From assembly GCA_026874595.1 (NCBI GenBank), contig CM049314.1, positions 15,494,729 to 15,558,728 of the forward strand: 64,000 nucleotides of DNA. Direction: 5' to 3'. A program made the translations under genes and the position numbers. This DNA is from Sipunculus nudus. Lineage: Eukaryota; Annelida; Sipuncula; Golfingiida; Sipunculidae. Shown one piece after another: positions 1-12,600 of the stretch (positions within the stretch are counted from its first letter, which is position 1; every line of letters starts with the position of its first letter). The notes below the pieces were generated by a model that ran no database searches, was not told where the DNA came from, and saw only the letters and a list, made by a program, of their open reading frames with translations.

Positions 1-10
1 TGAGAGGCCA

Positions 11-1262
11 TGTTTGAATGTTGAAACTTTCATAATATTACGCTTTGTGGTTATAATATCACCCTATGATCCTTATTTATACTTCCATATAGAATATAAC
101 ATGCTAAGAAAAAAAAACACCAGAAAGTCCATATGTCAATACCTTTTTCTTTTAAAGTGTACCATTGTAAAGTACCATTATATTATAAATATTTGATTCC
201 GGGTCGGATATGTCCCCCCGTCCCCGATTCAGTTCTAGCTAGCAATGAACAACACTTGAGAAAACCGTCTGTGTCTTAAATACTTCTAAAACGTTGTCCA
301 CTTAACCTGTACTCTTGTAAAAACGGCGAAACGTCTTGTGATCACACCTTTGAAGCAGAATAATGTGTACCCACCAATTAACTATATATACTGTTAAAAG
401 TCAGGTAATTCTCCGTTCACCGGTCCGTTTCATTTATTACCTTTTCCCCTGCATTTCATCCCGTAAGATCCGATGACAGCTGAGGTCATCAAGCTTATGA
501 CAAGTTTCCATTTACGCCAAGAAAGTTAATTATTTTCTAAGAATGTCCGTCACAAGGCCGTCCGATCAACATGATTTGCAGGTAAAGATCTTTCACCAAC
601 AGATCGGCATATATATATAGTATTATAGTTGTTTGGGAAATTCATAAGTACAATAAAATTAAAAACAAGAAAAAATAATCAATGGAATTATAAATAACCA
701 GTTATGTCGCAATTTATTATTTGTTAATAATTTTCTTTATTTACGAAAACATGAAAGAAGACTTTGTCGAGAACAACAGACCTACCTAGTTAAGCTTCAT
801 TCATCGAAGATCAGCGGCAGAAGAATGAACAAAGGATGTGGTCGCAGTATACAGGATCTAGCTGAGTGGAAGTGACAGATCACCTGAGGGCCCACGACAG
901 CACTGGAATCAAAACGGCAAGCAACAGTTACAGATATACAAGCCTCGGAAAGCGCCAAGGCGTGTTGCCTGGTAACAACCAATTATATTGGTGGAAAATA
1001 TACGTAATTAATCCTTGTAGAATGTCTTTCTTGTTAAGGGGGAGATAGTGATGGGAGGATAATTCACATTAACCAGAGTCGACCGGTGGATCATCTGTAT
1101 ATCCTGTAAGATGAAATTTACACAGGCACAGGCGAACACACACGCACGAACACAAATACACTCATCCCGCTCCCCGGGATACGTATTCTGTTTCTATTTA
1201 TCATTCTACTTTATAGGATTAAAATATATTTACCAGATTAAAAAATATGTTAAGATTTATTT
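11..1262 (+). repeat. Dispersed ~1.1 kb repeat, copy A
   Basis: This segment is a close direct copy of 5495-6553. Both begin GTTTGAATGTTGAAAC (5495 differs slightly upstream) and both end in CAGATTAAAAAATATGTTA followed by GATTTA. Shared blocks include the run around 867-990 and 6200-6310 (CACCTGAGGGCCCACGACAG). Copy A holds about 245 extra bases (roughly 281-521) and only a short TA tract at 609-619. No coding potential is recognised. The short open frames inside it are not conserved between the copies. It could be a non-autonomous mobile element or a local segmental duplication. Confidence 0.85.
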
Positions 1263-1264
1263 TT

Positions 1265-3350
1265 ATGCCCCCGCCAGAACGTGGCCGGGGCATATAGTTT
1301 TTTACCCATGTCCGTCCTTCCGTCCGTCCGTCCTTCCGTCATTCCGAAATCAAACAGTTATACGGACTTTTTTTTCGCAATTCCTGCAGTTATTGGCCTG
1401 ATTTTTGGTGTGTGGGCAGATATTGACCAGTTACAGATTGAGTTAGCGTTTCGTCTCGGTTGACCTACTTTTGACCGTTTTACGGCTCTTTAACTTAGAA
1501 AATTTCATGAAGTAGAAATTTTTTATGACAAATACACATGTACGGACTTTTTTCGCAATGCCTGCAGATATTGGCCTTATTTTTGGTGTGTGGGCTATTG
1601 ACCAGTTACAGATCGAATTCGCGTTTCGTCCCAGTTGACCTACTTTAGACTGTTTTTTGGCTCCTAAACATAGACAATTTCATGAAAAATAGAAATTTTC
1701 ATGACAAATAGACATGTACGGACTTTTTTTCGCAATGCCTGCAGATATTGGCCTGATTTTTGGTTTGTGGGCAGATATTGACCAGTTACAGATCGAATTC
1801 GCGTTTCGTCCCAGTTGACCTACTTTTGACTGTTTTACGGCTCGTAAACATAGAAAATTTCATGACAAATAGAAATTTTCATGACAAATACACATGTACG
1901 GACTTTTTCTCGCAATGCCTGCAGATATTGGCCTGATTTTTGGTGTGTGGGCAGATATTGACCAGTTACAGATTAGGTTTCCGTTTCGTCCTGGTTGACT
2001 TACTTTTGACCGTTTTACGGCTCTTTAACTTAGAAAATTTCATGAAAAATAGAAATTTTTATGACAAATACACATGTACGGATTTTTTTCGCAGTGCCTG
2101 CAGATATTGGCCTGATTTTTGGTGTGTGAGCAGATAATGACTAGTTACAGATTGAGTCCGCGTTTCGTCCCAGTTGACCTATTAATGCCTGTTTTACGGC
2201 TCCTAAACATAGATAATTTCATGAAAATTAGAAATTTTCATGACAAATACACATGTACGGACATTTTTCACAATGCCTGCAGATATTGGCCTGATTTTTC
2301 GTGTGTGGGCAGATATTGACCAGTTACAGATCGAATTTGCGTTTCGTCCCAGTTGACCTATTTATGCCTGTTTTACGGCTCCTGAACATAGATAATTTCA
2401 TGAATATTAGAAATTTTCATGACAAATACACATGTAGGGATATTTTTCGCAATGCCTTCAGATATTGGCCTGATTTTTGGTGTGTGGGCAGATATTGACC
2501 AGTAACAGATCGAAATCGCGTTTTGTCCCAGTTGACCTACTTTTGACGGTTTTACGGCTCCTAAACATAGATAATTTCATGAAAATTTCTAATTTTCATG
2601 ACAAATACACATGTACGGACCTTTTTATGCAATGCATGCAGATACGGGCCTGATTTTTGGTGTAAGGGCAGATAACGACCAGTTACAGATCGAGTTCTTG
2701 TTTTGTCCCAGTTGACCTACTTTTGATCATTTGACTGCTCCTGAACATAGAAAGTTTCATGAAAAATAAAAATTTTCATAACAAATGCATATGTACGGAC
2801 TTTTTTCCGCAATGCCTGCAGATACCGCCCTGGTTTTTTATGTGTGAGCAGATAATGACCAGTTACAGATCGAGCTTGCGTATCGTCCTGGTTGACCTAC
2901 TTTTAATTGTTTTACGGCTCCTAGGCATAGACAATTTCATGAAAAATGTGAATTTTCATGACACATGTACATGTACAGCCGTTTTTAGCCGTTATTGTCG
3001 TCACCCAAACTGTCCGTCCGTCTGCCGTCCGTCCGTCCGTTCCGCGTCTGTTAACTTTTACCTTGTGAGCGGGATATCTCTAAAGGGAATCACCGTTGGA
3101 ATTTTATTTCATCAGTGAAGGTGTATATCGATAAAATCTCGGTCAAGTTCGAAGATGGGTGACCTTGACCCATTTTTCTACATTTTAGAGCTGATTATAG
3201 AAAAATACTCAGAAGCTTATATCTCAGGAACCATTGTGTGGATTTTCACAAAACTTACTATGATTATTGGGACTGATGGTCTGTACGTGCTGTACAATTT
3301 TGGTGGCGCCACCTGCAATTCCTGATTTTTTAATCAATTTTTATCGGACT
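1265..3350 (+). mobile_element. Pearl-like element with internal tandem array
   Basis: The element opens with a GC-rich palindrome (1265-1293, stem ATGCCCC/GGGGCAT). A (CCGT)n microsatellite follows (1310-1340), then about nine tandem ~179-bp units, a second (CCGT)n tract (3012-3044) and a non-coding tail to about 3350. An array core beside an ACGG/CCGT microsatellite matches the described organisation of bivalve pearl elements, which have been related to non-autonomous Helentrons. That assignment is from memory of the family, not from a search. The right edge is uncertain. The tail contains the palindrome GGTGGCGCCACC (3302-3313), also present at 20810-20821. Confidence 0.6.
1365..2990 (+). 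repeat. ~179-bp tandem array, about 9 units
   Basis: The phrase CCTGCAGATATTGGCCTGAT (with small changes) recurs near 1384, 1561, 1738, 1918, 2097, 2276, 2454, 2634 and 2813, giving a period of 177-180. Each unit also carries CAGTTACAGAT, CCAGTTGACCTA, TTTTACGGCTC and CATGACAAATACACATGTACGG. Units differ by scattered substitutions. The short open frames here repeat the same peptide from unit to unit and are a by-product of the repeat, not genes. Confidence 0.95.
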
Positions 3351-3390
3351 TTTATCGGGCCATGAACGGGCCTGAAGAAATGCTTGAATA

Positions 3391-3815
3391 TGTAGATGTC
3401 TCATTTAGCTGTATTTTAGCCTAGTTATTTCCAATAAGGCACAAGAAAAAGCTCGGAAATGATTAAGCCATCTCATTTGCAAAGCGCAAATAGGCCTTTA
3501 GATTTTCTAATGAGAGTGATCCAAAGGGGCTAAAGGGACCCGGTTCCGTCAGAAGTTTCCTCTATATAAGGAACGCAAGAAAATATTTGAAACTGAGAAA
3601 ATCTCTTTTGGTTTTTGTGTTTTCTCACATAAATAAAACTTAAATCAGGAGGACTCACCGTGGCCCGGCCCGGAGGCTCCTTTAATGCCAAATTAAATGC
3701 TTTTCAGTGCGGATTTTTTATTTCTGGGTGTTAGATTATAGACTTTTAATCGGAAGTGATAGGAATATCCATGGGGGGCTAGGGCCAAGTAGTTTCCCAG
3801 GATACAAGAACAGTT
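3391..3815 (+). repeat. Dispersed ~400-bp repeat, copy 1
   Basis: Aligns by eye with 17573-17945 in the same orientation. Shared landmarks in order: TGTAGA(T/A)GTCTCATTTA, a GTCTAAAGGG-like block, TTTTCTATATAxGGAA, AATCAGGAGG(A/G)CTCA, AATGCTT, TTTCTGGGTGT and TTTAATCGGAAGT. Identity looks about 65-70%. No coding potential was recognised. Its nature is unknown. Confidence 0.6.
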
Positions 3816-4214
3816 CATTCGTCTTAGAAAAATCTATAATTTATATTTATTTGCTTTCATTCTTAATGTTAGTTTTCAATCTATTCTATCACTCTATTGT
3901 AAGTAAAAACTAAAACATGAATATCATATTTATGTTGTAGGTGAGTTGCTTTTTTTAGTTTAAAGCGTTTGTGAATATGATTATTCAATAGATCAAATTT
4001 ATTTATTAATTCACGCTGAATATAACAGGATTCAGTTAAGGACCCTTTTATTTATTTATTTCTAATTTATCTGTAATATCCTTGATATAACATATAGCAT
4101 GAGACGCATATTGGCTTAATCTTGACGTATGGTTAATCTTGTGTACGTTACTTGCCTTGAGGTTATCTGCAAAGTCCTCCATATGTCTTTTTAAAGGTTA
4201 TCATGGTAGATACA

Positions 4215-4251
<37 letters not shown>

Positions 4252-5494
4252 CCGATTTAAATCTAAAAAAACAGGGATCTTTAAAACAGGAGAGAAAGGA
4301 GGCCCGGGAACCCTTTCTACCTCCTCGAAAATTTTCTCTCGGAGGCCCTGAGTAGAGAGGAAACGCCATATGCGTGCCATCTGCTGTATACAATTATATC
4401 TAAAAGATTGATCGAATAAATATAGTCCCTGTACATCACAATGAAATGTCAGGTAAATAAAAGAATTTTTACGCGTGTTCGCTGCACACGATTCAGTTTT
4501 AAAGCTGTTCGCTACTTTCTGTTCCGTCTTTCTGAAATCACTGACAGGATAAGAATATTTTTTTTTAATATGACTCATTTTGCATTACATAATCGGTTAC
4601 GATCAGTTTCATCGATTATAAACGACATAATAAATACACGTGTTAATCTTATTTTTGTGTGTTATTTATAAATAAACTGATTGACTAAAGGATTTCGTCA
4701 TTCTTAGAAAGAAGTACGCCTATATTATAATGCCGCTCTTCACATCTGAAAAAGGAAGAAATTAAAAACCACAAGCTCAGCCAAGACCCTCTTTTAACGT
4801 TGATGTGTTCTTAGCTGACACGGTTCAATAACTCTATCCCATGTCATCTCCTGAACAAAACCGCCCCTGTGTACCGGAAATCTTTTTAAAATCTTTTCAC
4901 AACTTTTTTTGCGCAGAATTGCAATATCAGACAAACCAAGTAACCAATGGTAAGTCATAATACCTCTCCACGTGTCGAACGTATAAGTGTCAGCTTCTTT
5001 GTTCGTTAACAGTGGTCGTCATAATGTCTGTCTGCCCGTCTCAGAAAGGCAAACACGTGCACGGAAAGGCATTTTTTTAATTTGTACCATTCCGTTAGAA
5101 AAGTTAACACCGAGAAGGATTCCACATTAGTAGCTGCAGTACCATGACACAAAAACGAAATATTTTACAGGGGGGTCTTCCACCAACGCCCAATATTTCC
5201 TATATTTTGCTATTAAAATAGTCTATAATATCTTATACATTTCAGCGTTTAGGCTCTTATCTGGTATATTTTCCTTTTTTTTCACTTCATAATCATGCTT
5301 CGTATGAAACAGTGTTACTATTAAAAACATTCAGTCCATTTTACTTGCAAGTGTGCATGTGGGAGGCCATTAAAGATGGCAGAATTCGGTTTACACTGAG
5401 CGAAGTGTGACTGAAAGTTTGATTTGATGTAGAGATGCATCTTCAGCGGAAAGGAATTTTTTTTTTCGGAAAGGCAAACCTGTATTAATGCCTT
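3816..5494. other. No gene seen; AT-rich, one TA microsatellite
   Basis: The stretch contains a perfect (TA)n run at 4216-4249 and otherwise apparently unique AT-rich DNA. Open frames here are short, run through the TA tract or lack recognisable motifs. I see no feature I can name. Confidence 0.6.
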
Positions 5495-5892
5495 TCCGTT
5501 TGAATGTTGAAACTTTCATAGTATTACGATTTCTGGTTATAATATCACCCTGGGATCCTTATTTATACTTCCATATAGAATATAACATGCAGGCTATTCA
5601 GGAAAGAAAAAAAAACAGAAAGTCCATATGTCAATACCTTTTTCTTTTAAAGTGTATCATTGTAAAGTGCCACCATATTATAAATATTGGATTCCGGGTT
5701 GTGTAATGGCTATATGTTATCAATCGGATATGTCCCCCCCCCCGATTTAGTTTTAGCTAGCAATGAACAACACCTGAAAAACCGTCTGTATCTTAATCAA
5801 GTTAATTATTTTCTAAGTTCTGAGAGGAGAATGTCCGTCACAAGGCCGTCCGATCAACATGATTTACAGGTAAAGATCTTTCACCAACAGAT

Positions 5893-5958
<66 letters not shown>

Positions 5959-6553
5959 TTATAGTTGTTTGGGAAATTCATAAGTTCAATAGAATTAAAA
6001 CCAAGAAAAAATAATCAATGGAATATAAATAACCAGTTATGTCACAAATTTATTATTTGTTAATGATTTACGAAAACATGAAAGAAGTCATGAAATCGAG
6101 AACAACAAACCTACCTAGTAAAGCTTCATTAATCGAAGATCACCGGCAGAAGAATGAACTAAGGGTGTGGTCACCGTATACAGGATCTAGCCGAGTGGAA
6201 TTGACATATCACCTGAGGGCCCACGACAGCACTGGAATCAAAACGGCAAGCAACAGTTACAGATATACAAGCCTCGGAAAGCGCAAAGGCGTGTCGCCTG
6301 GTAACAACCAATCATATTGATGGGAAAATATACGTAATTAATCCTTGTAGAATGTCCTTCATTTTAAGGGGGAGATAGTGATCGGATGACAATTCACATT
6401 AACCAGAGTCGACCTATGGATCACCTGTATATCCTGTTAGATGAATTTTAAACACGCTTCCCGGTATATGTATTCTGTTTTTATTTATCATCTGATTAAT
6501 TATACTTCATAGGATAAACTATATTTACCAGATTAAAAAATATGTTAGGATTT
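5495..6553 (+). repeat. Dispersed ~1.1 kb repeat, copy B
   Basis: Second direct copy of the 11-1262 repeat. It lacks the ~245-bp block present in copy A, and its TA tract is expanded to about 29 dinucleotides (5897-5955, against about 5 in copy A). The pearl-like element next to copy A is absent here. After the shared end (GTTAGGATTTAATTTTT) the sequence runs into ordinary AT-rich DNA, so it helps define the boundary. Confidence 0.85.
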
Positions 6554-9500
6554 AATTTTTTATTTTATTTTATATTTAAGAAATTATACTATATATTTGC
6601 TTTATTGGCAATATAGATTTTACAGAGTGGAACATATGATAATTTACATAAATTGTAAAATTTCAAAGTTGTGGATCTGATATTTGGTTCTGGTAAAAAA
6701 TCATTCATTCAAAATGGTGGGATATAAGCAATTTTCTCCTCAGGCATAAAACAGTCAATCGACCTGTCAGAGTTGAATGCTTTGTAATACATGTATTGAT
6801 AATCGCACTATAATGCTCGACTTGCATGCAAATTTGACAATACCTCATGGCCTACAATAACGCTGTCACTTAAAATAAACCCCGTCAAATCGTTAGATAC
6901 GTGTGTTTACATTACCTTCCGGGTAAAAATAAATGTGTTATAATTGAGCATATTGGTAAACACTCTGCATTTGTTGTGAAATCCCGATCTGATGTTTACA
7001 TGCATGCATGTCTCGCACGCGAGAGGATACTATATACGTTAAGGATAGCCAATTTTCACGCGGAACAGGAAAGGGCTGGTTTCCATAAGGATTAGATCTA
7101 CACTTTGTATGTCAAAATTATTCTTGTGTGTTGATTCATCATTCGTTTGCTAGTGTTAAGATCACCAACTGTTTACCTTGTAACAACGATATTAATACCA
7201 CAGGATGGACAACCGTGTCAGTACATCCTTCTGTATAACATGTGTCATGGCTCAAGCAGGACTATCAGAAGATATGCAGATAATGACCCAACTAGTTTCT
7301 GAATGCTCAGGCAATAGACGCTGAAGAAGAAGGTATTGGGTGAAAACCACGGCGTAGCCTCAAGCGCAATATGGTAAGACCTATACAATATCATAAGGCT
7401 CCAACCAATGTCTTAACGATAGGTTTGGGTTCTGGATTGTTACTAGCTTATAAATACGGTATCATTATAACAGAAGAGTTACCTGTATTCTCTTTGATGG
7501 ACAATGCCACCAGCAAGCCATTAGTCTTACCTTTGAATGGTTACTTTAATTGTTATTTTGTATACATGTACGTGGTTTGACGTACCAAATAAATCAAATA
7601 ATAATGATATGTGAAACCCTGTTCAGGGCGAAGGGGGTGCCCAATTTTTCCCATATTATAATATACCCCCCCCCCCCCCACTTTTTGCAAGGGGTGATGG
7701 TCAATGTAAATACCACCCGTCCCCGATATTTAGATAATAATATTTATATACTTAAAATGAAATATATTTATGATTATCCTTTTGGTTATCCGCCCTTTAA
7801 GATAAATTGACACCACTGACATCACGGGTTACATCTGGAACCTTATTACTAGTTATGGTCCTGGCAAGAACCTCCAAGTGCTCGATGGAATCTTTTTACT
7901 GAGGAAACGGTTCCTTCTGGAACCATGGTTTTAGACAGAACCATATTGGTTCTTAGAAGAACCAACAAGAACCGTTTTCAAATTAGAGTATATATATCCA
8001 AGGCATAAGGGGAGGGAAGCACAGATATTCTCCTACATTTTTGTCATTATTATTGATATCGACCAAAAGTGAGGTTTATTTAAACATTGAGCCGATAGTT
8101 TCCTTTAGTCTCGCTTTTATTTTGAGGCCTTATATGAGAACATTTCCTTTCTTATCACCTTTTTTATCGCTGATAAAGGTCCTTGTGCGGACCTTGAGAC
8201 TCCCTTAACTAAAACACTTGACAGGTACATTTTAAACCCTCGGCTTTTGGTGACCATAGGACGTGATTCCTGCAAGGGAAACCTCTGACATGGTTATTGT
8301 TTTCAGCATTTTTGTCGAAATGTATTCAAATTTTAAAGGAAAAGAATTACGTTTTACTCGATCGTATTGCGAAATGTGTACATGAATTCGAAAGAAACTC
8401 ATATAAGAAATCTTCCCCGTGGCCACAAATGATGCGCCCTCTATACCTTTGAACATCTCATGCTTTCCGGTCAGTGTCATGGTATTTCGTGAGTGAATTA
8501 TGAACATGGTGGGTTTGATGAATATAATGGAAATCAAATCTACATTTATGTAGTTGTCTAAGTGGGTCACCTTCCTTTCGGTCAGCTGCCTTCCGATATA
8601 AAGTCATGTCACATTCTTTCATGTTACAAGCAGACATAGGTCTTATTGATAACTGCCACACTTCAAATGGTATAACCATTTTTATATTACTGACATAAAA
8701 ACAGATTTAATGGAACTTCAAATGAAATCACATATTTCTGCGATACATTTTTCTTAAATTGCCCCATCATTTAGCCAGGCTGTTTAAGACCTCGACCTGT
8801 GAAAGCGATCGCTTGAAATTCCTTTGGAGTAAATTTGACACTCGCACACAGAGGCTTACACAGGCACACATGGCCTTTAATTAAATTTTCACAAAGAATA
8901 CTCATATTATTTAATTTAATCTACCTCATAATGTCTCCTCATGAACGCAGGAAAAAACATCCCTGCATTATTTTTGTTAAATTGAAAGGAAATAAAATTT
9001 TTAGATAAAAATAATTAACTGTATTCCCAAGAATATAATCTTACTCGCACTCAAGACCGAGAAGAATATTCTTAAAGAACATTATCGTTACATTACCTGT
9101 ATATAGTGATGATAAAAATACAAAATACCCCACTTCACGGTTCCAAATCATATATCCTGAACCCTCAGTAATTACAGTGAATCTTACGTTAAACATGATA
9201 AAGTAAAGTTTCAGCATGAACAATACGCTTACAAATGCTCTATATTTAGTATATAACAAGGATAAACCAGATAGTAAACTACAGTCCCCGGCGGGGGGGG
9301 GGAAGGTAGGAAAATACCCTCCTTGCCATTTTTTTCTGGAAGGAGTTGGAGAAGGAAAAGATTTGATCACTTCTGTCATAAGCCATCATTGCTTTTATTT
9401 ACATATTTAGCTTAATTCATATTTATGCAAGGAATTATTTCTGACATAGGATTCCGTTGTTTACAAAATATAAAATAAGCATATTTCTGTTTGTTACAAC

Positions 9501-9629
9501 AGTGAAACACACGTCTGTTTTGCTTCATCATATGCTTAAGTTTTAACTTTTTCCAATCATCTTGGAGAAAGAACTCCATTCTATATACCTCCTCCCCTCG
9601 GCAAGAAATGTATCTCTTTTGAACATGTC
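6554..9629. other. No gene seen; apparently unique DNA with poly-C and hairpins
   Basis: Holds a poly-C run (7666-7679), a poly-G run (about 9291-9302) and the hairpin cluster at 7906-7976. The longest open frames (about 110 codons, minus strand at 8232-8570 and 9041-9379) have no motif, signal or family resemblance that I recognise. The second runs through the homopolymer. I do not call a gene. Confidence 0.5.
7906..7976. other. Nested hairpin cluster built on GGTTC/GAACC words
   Basis: An outer stem AACGGTTC (7906-7913) pairs with GAACCGTT (7969-7976). Inside it or overlapping it are GGTTCC-TTCT-GGAACC (7909-7924), a weaker GGTT...AACC pair (7927-7942) and TTGGTTCTT-AG-AAGAACCAA (7946-7965), a 9-bp perfect stem. 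More GGAACC/AGAACC words lie at 7836-7872. The complementarity is seen directly. Any function is unknown. Confidence 0.6.
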
Positions 9630-12600
9630 CCTCCGAACTCTTCACATTATTCATATAAACTTGAATATGGAGATTGGCGGGAACGATGGACCAGTTAACC
9701 TCTGACCTCTTCGTATTATTTATATAAACATGAACGTGGAGATTGGCAGGGACGGTTGGCCAGTTGACCTCTGACCTCATCATATCATTTATTTAAACAT
9801 GAACATGGAGATTGGCAGGAACGGTGGGCCAGTTAAGCGCTGACCTCTTCGTTTTATTTAAATTAACATGAACGTGGAGATTGGCAGGAACGGTTGGCCA
9901 GTTAAGCGCTGACCTCTTCGTTTTATTTAAATTAACATGAACGTGGAGATTGGCAGAAACGGTGGGCCAGTTAAGCGCTGACCTCTTCGTTTTATTTAGA
10001 TTAACATGAACGTGGAGATTTGCAGGAACGGTGGGCCAGTTGACCGCTGACCATTCGTTTTATTTAAATTAACATGAACGTGGAGATTGGCAGGAACGGT
10101 GGGCCAGTTAAGCGCTGACCTCTTCGTTTTATTTAAATTAACATGAACGTGGAGATTGGCAGGAACGGTGGGCCAGTTGACCGCTCACCTCTTCGTATTA
10201 TTTATATAAACATGAACGTGGAGATTGGCAGGAACGGTGGGCCAGTTAAGCGCTGACCTCTTCGTATTATTTATATAAACATGAACATGGAGATTGACAG
10301 GAACGGTGGGCCGGTTGACCTCTGACCTCTTCGTATTATTTAAATTAACATGAACGTGGAGATTGACAGGAACGGTGGGCCAGTTGACCTCTGACCTCTT
10401 CGTATTATTTAAATTAACATGAACGTGGAGATTGACAGGAACGGTGGACCAGTTGACCTCTGACCTCTTCGTATTATTTAAATTAACATGAACGTGGAGA
10501 TTGACATGAACGGTGGGCCAGTTGACCGCTGACCTCTTCGTATTATTTATATAAACATTAACATGGAGATTGACAGGAACGGTGGGCCGGTTGACCTCTG
10601 ACCTCTTCGTATTATTTAAATTAACATGAACGTGGAGATTGACAGGAACGGTGGGCTAGTTGACCTCTGACCTCTTCGTATTATTTATATAAACATGAAC
10701 GTGTAGATTTGCGGGAACGGTTGGCCAGTTGACCGCTGACCTCTTCGTATTATATATATAAACATGAACGTTGAAATTCGCGGGAACGGTGGGCCAGATG
10801 ACCTGTGACCTCTTCGTATTATTTAAATAAACATTAACGTGGAGATTGACAGGAACGGTGGGCCAGTTGACCGCTGACCTCTTCGTATTATTTAAATTAA
10901 CATGAACGTGGAGATTGACAGGAACGGTTGGCCGGTTGACCGCTGACCTTTTTGTATTATTTAAATTAACATGAACGTGGAGATTAACAGGAACGGTGGG
11001 CCGGTTGACCTCTGACCTCTTCGTATTATTTAAATTAACATGAACGTGGAGATTGAAAGGAACGGTTGGCCAGTTGACCGCTGACCTCTTCGTATTATTT
11101 ATATAAACATGAACATGGAGATTGATAGGAAAGGTGGGCCAGTTGACCTCTGACCTCTTCGTATTATTTAAATTAACATGAACGTGGAGATTGACAGGAA
11201 CGGTGGGCCAGTTATGCGCTGGCCTCTTCGTATTATTTAAATTAACATGAACGTGGAGATTGACAGGAACGGATGGCCAGTTAAGCGCTGACCTCTTCGT
11301 ATTATTTAAATTAACATGAATGTGGAGATTGACAGGAACGATGGGCCAGTTGACCTCTGACCTCTTCGTATTATTTAAATTAACATGAACGTGGAGATTG
11401 ACAGAAACGGTTGGCCGGTTGACCGCTGACCTCTTCCTATTATTTAAATTAACATGAACGTGGAGATTGACAGGAACGGTTGGCCGGTTGACCTCTGACC
11501 TCTTCGTAATATTTAAATTAACATGAACGTGGAGATTGACAGGAACGGTTGGCCAGTTGACCGCTGACCTCTTCGTATTATTTATATAAACATGAACATG
11601 GAGATTGGTAGGAAAGGTGGGCCAGTTGACCTCTGACCTCTTCGTATTATTTAAATTAACATGAACGTGGAGATTGACAGGAACGGTGGGCCAGTTGACC
11701 GCTGACCTCTTCGTATTATTTAAATTAACATGAACGTGGAGATTGACAGGAACGGAGGGCCAGTTGACCGCTGACCTCTTCGTATTATTTAAATTAACAT
11801 GAACGTGGAGATTGACAGGAACGGTTGGCCGGTTGACCTCTGACCTCTTAGTATTATTTAAATTAACATGAACGTGGAGATTGGCAGGAACGGTGGGCCA
11901 ATTGACCCTGACCTCATCGTATTATTTAAATTAACATGAACGTGGAGATTGGCAGGAACGGTGGGCCAGTTGACCTTTGACCTCTTCGTATTATTTATAT
12001 AAATATAAACGTGGAGATTTGCAGGAACAGAGGGCCAGTTGACCTCTGACCTCTTCATATTATTTATACTAAGATAAACGTGGAGATTGCCAGGAACGGT
12101 GGGCCAGTTGACCTGTGACCTCTTCGTATTATTTATATAAACATAAACGTGGAGATTGGCAGGAACAGAGGGCAGGTTGACCTCTGACCTATTCATATTA
12201 GTTATATTAACATAAACGTGGTGATTGGCAGGAACAGAGTGCCAGTTGACCTCTGACCTCTTCGTATTATTTAAATTAACATGTACGTGGAGATTGGCAG
12301 GAACGGTGGGCCAGTTGACCTTTGACCTCTTCGTATTATTTATATAAATATAAACGTGGAGATATGCAGGAACAGAGGGCCAGTTGACCCTTTGACCTCT
12401 TCATATTATTTATATAAACATAAACGTGGAGATTGCCAGGAACGGTGGGCCAGTTGACCTTTGACCTCTTCGTATTATTTATATAAATATAAACGTGGAG
12501 ATTTGCAGGAACAGAGGGCCAGTTGACCTCTGACCTCTTCGTATTATTTAAATTAACATGAACGTGGAGATTGACAGGAACGGTGGGCCAGTTGACCGCT

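Noticed and set aside
1281-3118. Chain of 60-119-codon plus-strand frames with similar peptides
   Set aside because: They repeat with the ~179-bp tandem unit, shift frame between units and carry no domain.
4163-4578. 76- and 125-codon minus-strand frames ending in a Tyr-Ile repeat
   Set aside because: The Tyr-Ile tail is translation of a TA microsatellite, and no family motif is present.
5687-5956. 89-codon frame ending in Ile-Tyr repeats
   Set aside because: It runs through the (TA)n tract of a dispersed repeat, and copy A lacks the frame.
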